A stretch of 64,000 nt of DNA from NCBI RefSeq assembly GCF_003334855.1, contig NZ_QOWE01000012.1, positions 124,001 through 188,000 on the forward strand, in the 5' to 3' direction. Source of the DNA: Larkinella punicea (GTDB lineage: Bacteria > Bacteroidota > Bacteroidia > Cytophagales > Spirosomataceae). A model generated the notes under the pieces. That model saw nothing but the letters and a program-made list of their open reading frames with translations, made no database searches and was not told where the DNA came from. The translations under genes and the position numbers were made by a program. How positions within the stretch are numbered: position 1 is the stretch's first letter; every line of letters begins with the position of its first letter. Below, piece by piece: positions 27,831 to 36,838 of this stretch.

Positions 27831-28877
27831 TTACGGCTGGCTTTTTTGAATCATTTCCCGGAACAATTCTTCGTCTTTCAGAAATTGCACGTCGATCGGC
27901 AGATACGCAAACCGCGAGGCATCGCCCCCGGTTTCGGCCAGCAAGGGAGCCAATTTGACAAAGTCCTTCTCGGTCGTCAAAACCGTTGCGCCAACCGGCA
28001 ATTCATCCAGAATGCGTTTCAAATCATCCGCCGTGTAGCGGTAATGATCGGCAAACCGCCAATGACGCACCAGCGAAAAATGGCTTTTGACATACGTCTC
28101 CAGTGACTCAGGCCGGGCAATGCCGGATACCAAAACTACGCTTTTCAGGCCCGTTCGGATTGATGGGTTCACAAAATTAATCGGATCGCCGTACCGGAAT
28201 CCCGTAAAAAAAACCGGTACGTCGGCCCGGCCATACGCCCGGATTCGATCCTGCATCGCCAGTTGCTCGCTCCCAATCAACCCGTCGGGGCATTTGGTAA
28301 CCAAAACCGCATCCGCCCGGCGGGCACCGTGTCGCCGTTCGCGCAGGCGTCCGCCCGGAAACGGCTGGTCGTCGTAAAACGGCCGGTGGTAATCCGTCAG
28401 CAACAGGTTCAGATGCGCCTGAACAGGTCGGTGCTGAAAGGCATCATCCAGGATAATTACCTGTAAATCAGGATTTATTTTCAGTAATTCCGGAATCGCT
28501 TCGGCGCGTTTTTCACCCACACTGATCAGCACCGGGGTTTGATCGACCCGTTGGTTCTGTCCGTGTTTCCGATACAGCAACAGGGGCTCGTCGCCGATGG
28601 TGTCGGCGGTGTCGGCATCCGTTGCCAAACGAAAGCCTTTGGTTCGGCGGCCATAGCCCCGGCTCAGCGTGGCCAGCGGCCCGAACGGTTTCAGCAAACG
28701 AACCAGATAGTCGACGTGTGGCGTTTTGCCGGTTCCTCCAACTGTAATGTTCCCTACACCAATGGTATAGATGGGCGGCCTTAACACTGTGATAATACGC
28801 CTGTCATACAGCGCATTACGGATGTCAGTAATACCACCGTACAGCCAGTTGAGGGGGTTCAGCAATCGGTTGAACAC
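27831..28877 (-). CDS. lpxK: Tetraacyldisaccharide 4'-kinase
   Basis: Sixth enzyme of lipid A synthesis, 348 residues, phosphorylating the 4' position of the disaccharide at the inner membrane. N-terminal anchoring region NRLLNPLNWLYGGITDIR, then Walker A VGNITVGGTGKTP (about 41-53), SRGYGRR, the DDAFQHR motif typical of LpxK and a C-terminal FADHYRYTADD. Confident by motif set and length. Head of a leftward gene run including the porin, DUF1835 and MiaE. A TAATTTTG box in the 91 bp upstream gap could be its -7 element. Confidence 0.95.
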   Translation of the reverse strand: MFNRLLNPLNWLYGGITDIRNALYDRRIITVLRPPIYTIGVGNITVGGTGKTPHVDYLVRLLKPFGPLATLSRGYGRRTKGFRLATDADTADTIGDEPLLLYRKHGQNQRVDQTPVLISVGEKRAEAIPELLKINPDLQVIILDDAFQHRPVQAHLNLLLTDYHRPFYDDQPFPGGRLRERRHGARRADAVLVTKCPDGLIGSEQLAMQDRIRAYGRADVPVFFTGFRYGDPINFVNPSIRTGLKSVVLVSGIARPESLETYVKSHFSLVRHWRFADHYRYTADDLKRILDELPVGATVLTTEKDFVKLAPLLAETGGDASRFAYLPIDVQFLKDEELFREMIQKSQP

Positions 28878-28968
28878 TAAGTTTTACGTAATAATTTATT
28901 AACAAGCCTATTCAGTAACACCCAAAATTACTACTTTTAATGATGAATGCCGTTCCTTATCTGTCACT

Positions 28969-30078
28969 ATGAGTCTCAAGGCCGACTTCCTGAAATACAC
29001 ATTGCATTTTACGTTCGAGGCCGGAACGTCACGAGGCACCTTAACGCAAAAAGACAGCTATTTTGTCCGCATTCACGACGATGAAGAGCCCTCCGTGGTC
29101 GGATGGGGCGAGTGTGCTCCACTCCGCGGGCTGAGCATCGACGACCGTCCTGATTTTGTCGATCAACTGCGTCATACCTGCGAGCTTTTCAACCAGTTGG
29201 ATCTGCAACTCTTTCACTGGAATGTCCCGATTGTGCTGCAACTCATCAGCGACCGGCTTCCTTCGATCCAGTTTGGTTTTGAAACCGCCATGCACGATTA
29301 CATCAACGGCGGGCAGCGGACGATTTTCGATTCCGAGTTTGCCAAAGGCTCCAAAACCCTGCCCATCAATGGGTTGGTGTGGATGGGAAAACCGGAATTC
29401 ATGCGCCGGCAGATTGAGGAAAAGCTCGAAGCGGGCTACACGACCATCAAGTTAAAGATCGGTGCCATCGATTTTCGGCAGGAATGCGACCTGCTCGACT
29501 CCATTCGCTCCCGCTTCAGTGCCGACCAGATTACGCTGCGGGTGGATGCCAACGGCGCTTTTGGCCCGGACGATGTACGTGACAAACTCAACCAACTCGC
29601 GGTTTACGACATTCATTCCATCGAACAGCCCATCCGCCCAGGGCAACCTGAGTTGATGGCCGAACTCTGCCGCCAGTCGCCCCTGCCCATTGCGCTCGAT
29701 GAGGAACTGATCGGCCACATGGAATACGTGGAAAAGATGCGGTTGCTGAAAAAAATTCAGCCGCACTACATCATCCTGAAACCCACGCTGTTGGGCGGTT
29801 TTATTCACTGCACCCAATGGATTGAAATTGCAAATCGGCTCGGCATCGGCTGGTGGATCACCTCCGCCCTCGAATCCAACATTGGCCTAAACGCCATTGC
29901 ACAATACACCGCCCAGTTCAAAAACCCCATTCCGCAGGGACTCGGAACCGGGCAGCTTTATCACAATAACATCGAAAGTCCGCTGGCGATTGAAAACGGT
30001 TTTTTGAAGACCGATCTTTCCAAAGGCTGGAATCTGGAGATTTTAGAAACCGGTCGGGGAGTGCGCATAGAAAGGTAA
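28969..30078 (+). CDS. menC: Enolase-superfamily enzyme, o-succinylbenzoate synthase-like
   Basis: A 369-residue member of the muconate lactonizing subgroup of the enolase superfamily. N-terminal capping domain (GWGECAPLRG), then the barrel with catalytic TIKLKIGA (KxK near 163-165), metal ligands in RVDANGAF, IEQPI and ALDEELI, and a C-terminal Lys in YIILKPTLLGG. The family split here is between o-succinylbenzoate synthase (menaquinone pathway) and dipeptide epimerase; the sequence looks closer to Bacteroidetes MenC, which I infer by general resemblance. No other men genes are in the window. Confidence 0.75.
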   Translation: MSLKADFLKYTLHFTFEAGTSRGTLTQKDSYFVRIHDDEEPSVVGWGECAPLRGLSIDDRPDFVDQLRHTCELFNQLDLQLFHWNVPIVLQLISDRLPSIQFGFETAMHDYINGGQRTIFDSEFAKGSKTLPINGLVWMGKPEFMRRQIEEKLEAGYTTIKLKIGAIDFRQECDLLDSIRSRFSADQITLRVDANGAFGPDDVRDKLNQLAVYDIHSIEQPIRPGQPELMAELCRQSPLPIALDEELIGHMEYVEKMRLLKKIQPHYIILKPTLLGGFIHCTQWIEIANRLGIGWWITSALESNIGLNAIAQYTAQFKNPIPQGLGTGQLYHNNIESPLAIENGFLKTDLSKGWNLEILETGRGVRIER

Positions 30079-30101
30079 CGCCGGTTTTTGCCGCGCGTTT
30101 T

Positions 30102-31001
30102 CTACACCCAGTCAATTCCTTTTTTTAGCAAACCCAGTGTTTCGGCTTCCCGGCTTCCGGGTTCGGGCTGGTAGTCATATACCCAGTTGGCCTGCGGGGG
30201 CATGCTCATCAGAATGGACTCGGTGCGGCCGTTGGTTTCCAGCCCGAATTTCGTACCCCGGTCCCAAACCAGATTGAACTCCACATACCGCCCCCGGCGC
30301 AGCATCTGCCATTTTTTCTCGTTTTCGCCAAACGGCAACGCCCGGTTTTTCTGCATGAAGTGGGTGTAAATCGGCGCAAAGGAGTTGCCGATTTCCTGCA
30401 CGAAGGCAAACAAAGCCGCCTTGTGATCGTCGTCGGCCGGGCGCAGGTAATCGAAGAAAACACCGCCAATGCCGCGGGTTTCGGCCCGGTGGCGGATGAA
30501 AAAATAATCATCAGCCCAGGTTTTGTACTGGGAATAAGAGTCGGGACGGTGTCGGTCGCAGGCGGTTTTCAGTTGCTGATGAAACCAGCGCGCATCGTCG
30601 GCGTCGACGTAATGGGGTGTCAGGTCAATGCCGCCCCCAAACCAGCACTCGCCGGTACTGAGTTCAAAATACCGCACATTCATGTGAATAATCGGCACCA
30701 GCGGGCTGTGCGGATGGATGACAATAGAAACGCCGGTGGCGTAAAAATCAGCCGGTTCGGTCGTTTTCATCTGTTTCAGCACCGCGTCGGATGCCGGGCC
30801 GTGGACGGCGGAGAACAGAACTCCTCCTTTTTCAATCACATCGCCGTTCTGGATGATCCGGGTGCGGCCTCCGCCCCCTTCGGCACGTTCCCAGAGGTCT
30901 TCATGAAACCGGCCGGAGCCGTCGGCGGTTTCGAGTGCCTGGCAAATCCGGTCCTGTAAGCCCGTAAAAAAATCAGTGATGCTTTGTTTGTCGACAGCCA
31001 T
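30102..31001 (-). CDS. hemF: Oxygen-dependent coproporphyrinogen III oxidase
   Basis: Haem synthesis enzyme, 299 residues, decarboxylating two propionate groups with O2. Strong family motifs: GGGGRTRIIQNG, VHGPASDAVL-like segment, SIVIHPHSPLVPIIHMNVRYFE, WFGGGIDLTPHYVD, GIGGVFFDYL and RGRYVEFNLVWDRGTKFGL. A frame opens earlier at 31031, but Met at 31001 (MAVDKQSITDFF) gives the usual start. Converges with the MenC-like gene with a 23 bp gap. Presence implies aerobic haem synthesis. Confidence 0.96.
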   Translation of the reverse strand: MAVDKQSITDFFTGLQDRICQALETADGSGRFHEDLWERAEGGGGRTRIIQNGDVIEKGGVLFSAVHGPASDAVLKQMKTTEPADFYATGVSIVIHPHSPLVPIIHMNVRYFELSTGECWFGGGIDLTPHYVDADDARWFHQQLKTACDRHRPDSYSQYKTWADDYFFIRHRAETRGIGGVFFDYLRPADDDHKAALFAFVQEIGNSFAPIYTHFMQKNRALPFGENEKKWQMLRRGRYVEFNLVWDRGTKFGLETNGRTESILMSMPPQANWVYDYQPEPGSREAETLGLLKKGIDWV

Positions 31002-31127
31002 TCGGGAATGATGCGTTTTTTTCGCCCGCAAAGATACACGGACCCACGGATTTTAGTCCGGGCGATTTTAATTCTGCATGAGGTCTTACCATCGCTGAAA
31101 AACTTCCCGACTAAACGACCGGAACAC

Positions 31128-31754
31128 TTATTCACTAATTTTCAGCGAAAACCGCACCGGTCGGGGTTTATCGACCATCAACAGCAAGCCTTGTCCGGTC
31201 AATTGGTGGAGCAGTTTGCTGGCCCGGTATTCGGAAATATTGACCAACTGGGCATATTGTTTGGCGGTAATGAAGTCGGTTTTCCGGAGTACCTGGATCA
31301 AATTGCGGACGTTTGACGATTGCAGCAACGGGCCGTCGGGCGTCACGAGGTTGGTCAGAATCAGCTTATTCGTCGGCACAGACTTGTCTTTTGCCCGGAC
31401 ATAGATGGTTCGTTTCCCTTTTTCGTCGATGGCATAATGCGGTTTTTCGTCGCTCTCCGCCACTTCGATCAGAATAACCTGCCGCCCCAGTTCGTTGATG
31501 ACCTCGTAACTGACCGAAATGGCCGGGTCGATCAGCAGATCAGTGGCTTTCTCGATTTTCTGCATTTCGTACAATTCCGACTCGACGCCCGACACCCGCC
31601 CGTCGTCCGACACGCCGATGAGCAGCAGTCCCCCCGACGTATTCGAGAAAGCGGTCAAGGTGCGGGCAATGCGGTAGGCCGTATGAATGGTCGATTTAAA
31701 TTCAAGTCGGGTGCCTTCTCCCCGGGCAATCAATTCGGTCAGATTATAGCGCAT
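31128..31754 (-). CDS. AlbA_2 (Schlafen-type) ATP-binding domain protein
   Basis: A 208-residue protein with an AlbA_2 domain: ARGEGTRLEFKSTI, NTSGGLLLIGVSDDGRVSG (about 40-58) and IYVRAKDKSVPTNK. The C-terminal 70 residues look like a winged helix (ITAKQYAQLVNISEYRASKLL), so DNA binding and a regulatory role are likely. Such proteins are common in Bacteroidetes and of unknown function. It precedes hemF on the same strand with a 126 bp gap. Confidence 0.85.
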   Translation of the reverse strand: MRYNLTELIARGEGTRLEFKSTIHTAYRIARTLTAFSNTSGGLLLIGVSDDGRVSGVESELYEMQKIEKATDLLIDPAISVSYEVINELGRQVILIEVAESDEKPHYAIDEKGKRTIYVRAKDKSVPTNKLILTNLVTPDGPLLQSSNVRNLIQVLRKTDFITAKQYAQLVNISEYRASKLLHQLTGQGLLLMVDKPRPVRFSLKISE

Positions 31755-31964
31755 ACTGTTTTAAACCGCGTTATTAAAGTATTTTGTTCACAAAAAAAAC
31801 AATTTGGAATAATGAAAAAAGGGGCGTCACCGGTCGTGTCTATCAGTCCTTTAGACCCCTAGTTACTTAAAATTGCCATTCCGACCTTGCTTTGCATAGT
31901 CCTTTTTAAATTTTATCAGTATATCTTTGATTGAGTTCATCTCATATTGCGATAGATAATCCTG

Positions 31965-31998
31965 ACAAAGCCCGGTTGCAGTTGCAGCCGGGCTTTGT
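31965..31998 (+). terminator. Hairpin terminator without upstream gene
   Basis: 16 bp arms, ACAAAGCCCGGTTGCA paired with TGCAGCCGGGCTTTGT (one mismatch), two-base loop, then AGTTTTG. The T-rich side is downstream on the + strand. Confidence 0.7.
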
Positions 31999-32357
31999 AG
32001 TTTTGGGACAAAAATGAGCCAGTCCGAAAACCGGCAACCTCCGAAACCAGATTCTATAAAACCGCTTCTCTGTCTGTTATTTCTCACCGTTTTCCCCTGC
32101 CAATCGAAAAAAGCCCGGATCTCGACCAAGCGGAGTCTGATCGGTCGACTCTACCGGAATAAATCCGTTGTCTACCTGCCGAAAAGTCGATTTAATATGT
32201 CTTTCGTACATATTGTTACTACTTGACTATCTGCCTATTACAAAAAAAAGCAAAAAAAACTTTCAAAAAAAAGGTGATAAACGCACTTTATTCCTCTCTT
32301 ATGTATGAAGGAGTACACCTGTACTGCTTGTAATTAATAGAGATTGGTAAGTGGAAC

Positions 32358-32388
32358 ATCCCGGCCTTTTTGGCCGGGATTTGTTTTT
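32358..32388 (+). terminator. Strong rho-independent terminator without upstream gene
   Basis: Perfect 9 bp stem (ATCCCGGCC with GGCCGGGAT), five-T loop, then TTGTTTTT. Textbook rightward terminator; the nearest annotated gene upstream on this strand ends at 30078. Confidence 0.85.
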
Positions 32389-32552
32389 GAAGCCCCTTTC
32401 TGCTGCCAATGAACCCCGGCAAACTCCCCAAATCGACATCAATCAGATTGACTCTCGGTGTTTAAATTCTCCATTTAGTTGTGACTTACCCCGTAAACCG
32501 ATAGCTTTATTTAGTATTTAAACGAATCCAGTACGGAGCTACAAGCAGAAGA

Positions 32553-33059
32553 ATGGTACTTATCATACAGGGGATTCGGGCGGGAGTAGAGTGGAGGAAC
32601 ATGATATGCTTCCCTGATGATTACGAAGCGGCTTTTGATCTTTTATCCAATTTTGTAGCGGGTGGGCTCACTCTCCTGGAAGCTTCCGTGAGTGATGGAG
32701 GTCCGTTGTCGAAACTTCCCGTCGAATCCATCGACGGTCAATTAATCAGTCCACACCTGCGAAATCTTCAGAAGGAGTGGGAAATAGTGCTGACGGATCG
32801 GCCTCCATTCCCGAAAAACCCAGCCACCAACCCCTTGCAGGAGTGGGACCGACAGCTCATTCAATACTATGAAAAGCAGATTGAACGCGTTTGCCGAAGC
32901 CTGATTTGTAACCGAAATGCACAAAAAAAGGCGATGCAAAGACATCACGCCAACGGCGGACTTCGGCATTATGAATTGATGGAGGAAAAATACCTGCGGT
33001 TATTAACCGGATTTGAAGCCTCACATCACAAAGCCGTAAGTCACCTCGCGGCATTCTGA
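32553..33059 (+). CDS. Hypothetical protein, 168 residues
   Basis: Soluble, mostly helical protein without a family I recognise. The N-terminal part (EWRNMICFPDDYEAAFDLLS) and central NPLQEWDRQLIQYYEKQIERV are amphipathic; the end is His/Arg-rich (RHHANGGLRHYELMEEKY). Met17 region (MICFPDD, 32601) is an alternative start. It is isolated, preceded by the terminator region. Codon use resembles neighbours, so I think it is a real gene, without function. Confidence 0.55.
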   Translation: MVLIIQGIRAGVEWRNMICFPDDYEAAFDLLSNFVAGGLTLLEASVSDGGPLSKLPVESIDGQLISPHLRNLQKEWEIVLTDRPPFPKNPATNPLQEWDRQLIQYYEKQIERVCRSLICNRNAQKKAMQRHHANGGLRHYELMEEKYLRLLTGFEASHHKAVSHLAAF

Positions 33060-33073
33060 CCTTTTCTGTCCGC

Positions 33074-33346
33074 TCACCCAATGAGGTGGCAATAAAATCC
33101 CGAAACACGCACCTCCTGACCGTTGTCCAGCGCCCGCAGGTAGCAGGTATGAATGCCTGTTTCATTGTCACAAAGTGGATATGCCGTCACGATAAATTTC
33201 CGTTTGGGCGAAAACAACTGCGATACCGGCAGGTTGACAACCGCCCCCAGGCGGGGCAATCTGGCGTGGTTGAAGTTGGTTTTGGCGGTTAACATGGCTT
33301 TCGGCATTGGTTTGGTTCCGGCTCCGGCGCTTTCGCTCTGGCTCAT
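33074..33346 (-). CDS. Hypothetical protein, 90 residues
   Basis: Small basic protein with a beta-rich core: LPRLGAVVNLPVSQLFSPK, RKFIVTAYPLCDNETGIHTC and YLRALDNGQEVRVSGFYCHL. The pattern suits a small barrel domain of the carbohydrate or nucleic-acid type but matches no family I can name. Two nested starts (Met14, Met18) are possible. Converges with the 168-residue gene, 14 bp between stops, and is divergent from the MBL gene. Confidence 0.5.
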   Translation of the reverse strand: MSQSESAGAGTKPMPKAMLTAKTNFNHARLPRLGAVVNLPVSQLFSPKRKFIVTAYPLCDNETGIHTCYLRALDNGQEVRVSGFYCHLIG

Positions 33347-33413
33347 TTATTTATCACCAAACCGTGCCTTTCGTTATCAACCCCAGCGTATTTTTTGATA
33401 ACTTTACGAGTCT

Positions 33414-34196
33414 ATGCCATTGTTTATCTCCTCCCTCAATTCGGGCAGCAACGGAAACTGTTATTACATCGGCAACGAGCAGGAAGCCGTTCTGATCGAT
33501 GTCGGGCTTTCCTGTCGCCAGATCGAAACCCGGTTTCAGCGGCTGGGGTTGTCGCTTCGGACGGTGAAAGCCATTTTCATTACCCACGAACATTCGGACC
33601 ACATCAGTGGCCTTTCCCAACTGGCGCGGAAGTATAAACTGCCGGTATACATTACCCCGAAAACCCTGAACAACTGCCGCCTGTCATTAGAGGATGTTCC
33701 CGTTTATCCCTTTTACGGCAACGAACCCGTGCAGATTGGTGACCTGCGCATCACGGCTTTCCCAAAACACCATGATGCCGCTGATCCCCACAGCTTTACG
33801 GTCGACTTTCAGGACACGAAAGTTGGCATTTTTACCGACATCGGCACGCCCTGCGAACACCTCATTCACCATTTCAGCCAGTGTCACGCAGCTTTTCTGG
33901 AAGCCAACTACGATGAAGACATGCTGGACCGGGGGCGGTATCCGTATTTTCTGAAACAGCGCATCCGGGGCGGCAAAGGCCATTTGTCCAACCAGCAGGC
34001 GCTAACCCTGTTCAGGCAGCATAAACCGCCTTTTATGAGCCACGTCCTGTTGTCACACCTGTCGAAAGACAACAACTGCCCGGAGCTGGCCCGCGATCTG
34101 TTTCTGCCCCACCTCGACCGCACGGAGCTTGTTGTGGCTTCGCGCTTTGGCGAAACCCCGATTTTTCGGATTGATGGTGCCCTGGCGTTGGTTTGA
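33414..34196 (+). CDS. MBL-fold metallohydrolase, YycJ/WalJ-like
   Basis: Beta-lactamase-fold hydrolase, 260 residues. Start LFISSLNSGSNGNCYYIG is typical of the YycJ group; THEHSDH (57-63) supplies His58, His60, Asp62 and His63; further metal residues are in FPKHHDAADP and FTDIGTP, with HVLLSHLSKDNN near 205. Relatives act as double-stranded-DNA exonuclease/phosphodiesterase proteins and are widespread in Bacteroidetes. Biological role here is inference. Confidence 0.9.
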   Translation: MPLFISSLNSGSNGNCYYIGNEQEAVLIDVGLSCRQIETRFQRLGLSLRTVKAIFITHEHSDHISGLSQLARKYKLPVYITPKTLNNCRLSLEDVPVYPFYGNEPVQIGDLRITAFPKHHDAADPHSFTVDFQDTKVGIFTDIGTPCEHLIHHFSQCHAAFLEANYDEDMLDRGRYPYFLKQRIRGGKGHLSNQQALTLFRQHKPPFMSHVLLSHLSKDNNCPELARDLFLPHLDRTELVVASRFGETPIFRIDGALALV

Positions 34197-34247
34197 CGAA
34201 GGATTGCTCGTAGTTTTAGCCTTCTCCTATTTACTTTCCAACTAACA

Positions 34248-34823
34248 ATGAAAAAAACCGGTTTATTATTCGGATTCCTCCTCCTGGCGATAGCCGGGGC
34301 GAATGCCCAAACGTTCCGTGGCCTCGACAAATCACCGATGGATATGGCCTATTACCCGGACGACTACGCCCACGACCGCAAGTTCGCCCCGGCCAAAATC
34401 GGCACCGACAAGGCAATGGTGCGGATTACCTACAGCCGCCCGGCGAAAAATGGCCGTGAAATTTTCGGAACCAAACTGGCTCCCTATGGAAAGGTCTGGC
34501 GGGTGGGTGCCAACGAAGCCCCGGAGATCAAATTTTACCAGGACGTGACGTTTGGTGACAAAAAAGTGAAAGCGGGAAATTACGCGCTGCTGGCCATTCC
34601 GACCGAAAAAGAATGGACCCTCATCCTGAGTTCCGATGTGGACCAGTGGGGTGCCTACAGCTACAACGAAGCCCTGGATGTGGCCCGGGTGACCGTACCG
34701 GTGCAAAAGCTGGACACGGTTCTTGAGAATTTTTCGATCCAGTTTGCCAAAAAAGACGCTAAAACCGCCACCCTGTCTATGGGTTGGGACACCACGCTGG
34801 TGACGGTGCCGGTTTCGTTTTAA
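34248..34823 (+). CDS. DUF2911 domain-containing exported protein
   Basis: Secreted or periplasmic protein, 191 residues, with a Sec signal peptide (MKKTGLLFGFLLLAIAGANA, cleavage before QTF). The DUF2911 domain shows ITYSRPAKNGREIFG, YGKVWRVGANEAPEI and KAGNYALLAIPTEKEWTLI. Frequent in Bacteroidetes and of unknown function. Starts 51 bp after the MBL gene, possibly one transcript; a hairpin at 34831 follows. Confidence 0.92.
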   Translation: MKKTGLLFGFLLLAIAGANAQTFRGLDKSPMDMAYYPDDYAHDRKFAPAKIGTDKAMVRITYSRPAKNGREIFGTKLAPYGKVWRVGANEAPEIKFYQDVTFGDKKVKAGNYALLAIPTEKEWTLILSSDVDQWGAYSYNEALDVARVTVPVQKLDTVLENFSIQFAKKDAKTATLSMGWDTTLVTVPVSF

Positions 34824-34830
34824 AGTTGTT

Positions 34831-34865
34831 CACCCGGAGACCAACTGCCGGTTGGCCTCCGGGTG
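34831..34865. terminator. Hairpin between convergent genes
   Basis: CACCCGGAG-A-CCAAC stem paired with GTTGG-C-CTCCGGGTG around a five-base loop. Very stable, but with no clear T tract. Lies between the DUF2911 stop and the opposed hypothetical stop at 34885. Confidence 0.6.
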
Positions 34866-34884
34866 AGTTTGCCATTTGCCACCA

Positions 34885-35124
34885 CTAATTCCAACTGATT
34901 TTCGCCAGAGATGGGTATTTCACCGAAAGGGTCAATTCATTCTGTAGCGGGACCAGCCTTTCAATGGTTTCATTGTCCGGTTTATACTGGGCCTCAACGA
35001 AAAAACCCGGTAGTCGAACCAGCTTGACGATTCCTGCCGGTGTTTGGCGAGTCGCCTGGTATTTACCAAATCGAAAGACGAATTCCAATTGTTGATTGAA
35101 TTGCAATTGCCCAAATGTTTCCAT
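34885..35124 (-). CDS. Hypothetical protein, 79 residues
   Basis: Small protein with alternating hydrophobic strands: METFGQLQFNQQLEFVFRF, TPAGIVKLVRLPGFFVEAQY and LTLSVKYPSLAKISW. Start chosen at 35124; the longer frame from 35169 adds an unlikely tail. Not recognised. It could be a short beta protein; context (convergent with DUF2911, beside a LuxR regulator reading the same way) gives no clue. Confidence 0.5.
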   Translation of the reverse strand: METFGQLQFNQQLEFVFRFGKYQATRQTPAGIVKLVRLPGFFVEAQYKPDNETIERLVPLQNELTLSVKYPSLAKISWN

Positions 35125-35360
35125 GTGCCGCTTTTTAAGAGTTGGAAGGGAGTAGAGAAAAGTGAGCAATGACCGTCGGAATCCGTCAATTCAACCAGGC
35201 GTGAAAATTTGAATCCGCAGCGCTATTGCCTGCCCGAAAATAAGCAACTGCCGCCTGTCAGCGCCTACCCATTCGGGTAGTTTACGGGCATTCTATAAAA
35301 ACTACCTGCTCCGATCGTGCCAATTCAGGCCTTCAGGCCAGAAAACCGGCACTGGACATT

Positions 35361-36608
35361 TCACTTCCGGATGTAGACCAGCAGATCCTTTCTGTCTTTA
35401 ATTTCAAGTACCAGGTAAATATTCTTGATGTGGTATTTAACGGTGTTCTCGGAAATGCAGAGTTTATCCGCAATCGCTTTGTTCGACAAACCCGCGGTCA
35501 TGCATTGAAAAACCTCTCGCTGCCGTTCTGAAAGGAGACCCATGCTGGCCCCCGGATTGGTTGTACCTTCGGTTTGTACTTTTCCGTTGACGGAGAGGTA
35601 GGCATCCATCTCGGCTTTCATTTGCAAAAATTCAGCTTCGAGCCGGTTCTGCCGTCGGCGGTAAAAAAGCAAGCCGCTGAGTAAAAGCAAGGCGATCAGG
35701 GTCAATCCGGAAAGAATAAGGGTCAGACGGTTCCGGCTGGTTTTCTGTTGCAATAACTCCTGTTCTTTGGTTTTCAACAGGATACTTTCCTTCTGATCGT
35801 GCAGCAAACTGATGTTCTCTTCCCGGGCATAAATTAGATTGAGACTGTCGATTTTCGCTTTAATCTCCACAATTTTGGACGCATCATTCCGCTTCTCAAA
35901 AATTTTCAGCAGTTCCTCATACGCATACAGATGATACTTAATGATCCGGCAGGAATCGGCATACCCGGTCGATTTTCGCAGCGCTTCCTTCAGAAGCTCT
36001 TCCCGGTTCATCGCATCGTAAAGCTGGATTTTCTTCACATAAATCATGGGCAGATTACACGGGTTGGAGGTCTGCATCCAGACAATGGCCCGATCATACG
36101 CGTCATCCGCTTTTGAATACTGGCGGTTCAGAAAAAACAGATAGCCCTGCTGCATGACCAGAACGGCTTTGTTTTCAGGATTGATGAAGCGGAAGCCTGA
36201 AACGGCCAACCGCTTGATCAGGCTGTCGGCCTTCGTGTAATTATGCACATCGAAATAGACAAAGGCTTGCTCAGCGATGATGTTTGCCTCATATCGTTGT
36301 CGTTTCGGCGTTTCCCGGGCAAACCCGAGGGCAATGGTCAGAAACTTCAGTGCGGATTGATAATCGAACACCCGCTTGTAGGTATACGACAACAGAAGGG
36401 CGACATGGTACTTGTATTCAGGGCTTTGCAAAGGGTCCTGCAAAAGCGACAACAGCAAAGCCTGTGATTCTTTGTAGTTGAGCTTATTATTGAGTTGAAA
36501 CACCTTTTGTTCCAGTTGCTGCGGACTGAGCACCTGAGCCGAACCATGAATCGACAGAAAGAATAACCAGCAACCGTAGACCGAGCGCAGCAACCAGGAC
36601 GTATTCAT
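35361..36608 (-). CDS. TPR-containing membrane regulator with LuxR-type DNA-binding domain
   Basis: A 415-residue one-component regulator. Signal or first helix at the N-terminus (SVYGCWLFFLSIHGSAQ), a helical TPR-like region (about 35-300), coiled coil (KTKEQELLQQKTSRN), a membrane helix (LILSGLTLIALLLLSGLLFY, about 313-332) and a cytoplasmic LuxR-type HTH at the end (LLSERQREVFQCMTAGLSNK, ISENTVKYHIKNIY). This periplasmic-TPR/cytoplasmic-HTH layout is common in Bacteroidetes. Earlier start at 36677 would add residues before the signal. Target genes unknown. Confidence 0.88.
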   Translation of the reverse strand: MNTSWLLRSVYGCWLFFLSIHGSAQVLSPQQLEQKVFQLNNKLNYKESQALLLSLLQDPLQSPEYKYHVALLLSYTYKRVFDYQSALKFLTIALGFARETPKRQRYEANIIAEQAFVYFDVHNYTKADSLIKRLAVSGFRFINPENKAVLVMQQGYLFFLNRQYSKADDAYDRAIVWMQTSNPCNLPMIYVKKIQLYDAMNREELLKEALRKSTGYADSCRIIKYHLYAYEELLKIFEKRNDASKIVEIKAKIDSLNLIYAREENISLLHDQKESILLKTKEQELLQQKTSRNRLTLILSGLTLIALLLLSGLLFYRRRQNRLEAEFLQMKAEMDAYLSVNGKVQTEGTTNPGASMGLLSERQREVFQCMTAGLSNKAIADKLCISENTVKYHIKNIYLVLEIKDRKDLLVYIRK

Positions 36609-36838
36609 ACACAAAACCAGTAAAATTCGCGGGGTAACAAACCGTTCCCGGCATCCTTCCGACCGGTCGCTACACATGGTGAAGATAGCAGTATTCTACT
36701 AACCCGAAAACGCATTCCCGGTATCGCTCAACAATATTTATCTTTAAACCGTATAAATAAAGCCCGGATTAATCTTAAAATTACTGACTATCAACGATTT
36801 TTAGCGATTTTCTTTGAAAGTTTAGCAGCGGACCCGGA

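Larger units (their letters stand above)
31755..32552. other. Gene-poor interval with orphan terminators
   Basis: About 800 bp, A/T-rich, with no convincing protein gene. A tiny leftward frame (31863-31940, MNSIKDILIKF...) and a rightward frame at 32014 have no family resemblance. Two good rightward hairpin terminators are embedded, at 31965-31998 and 32358-32388, with homopolymer A runs (32240-32275) and a small hairpin AGTAC-ACCT-GTACT at 32312-32325 between them. Since no gene ends in front of them, the interval may encode small RNAs. Confidence 0.55.

Noticed and set aside
31863-32129. Reverse frame of 88 codons
   Set aside because: Passes through a terminator hairpin and has no family resemblance.
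32014-32226. Rightward frame of 70 codons
   Set aside because: Starts right after a terminator, with unusual residue mix and no known relative.
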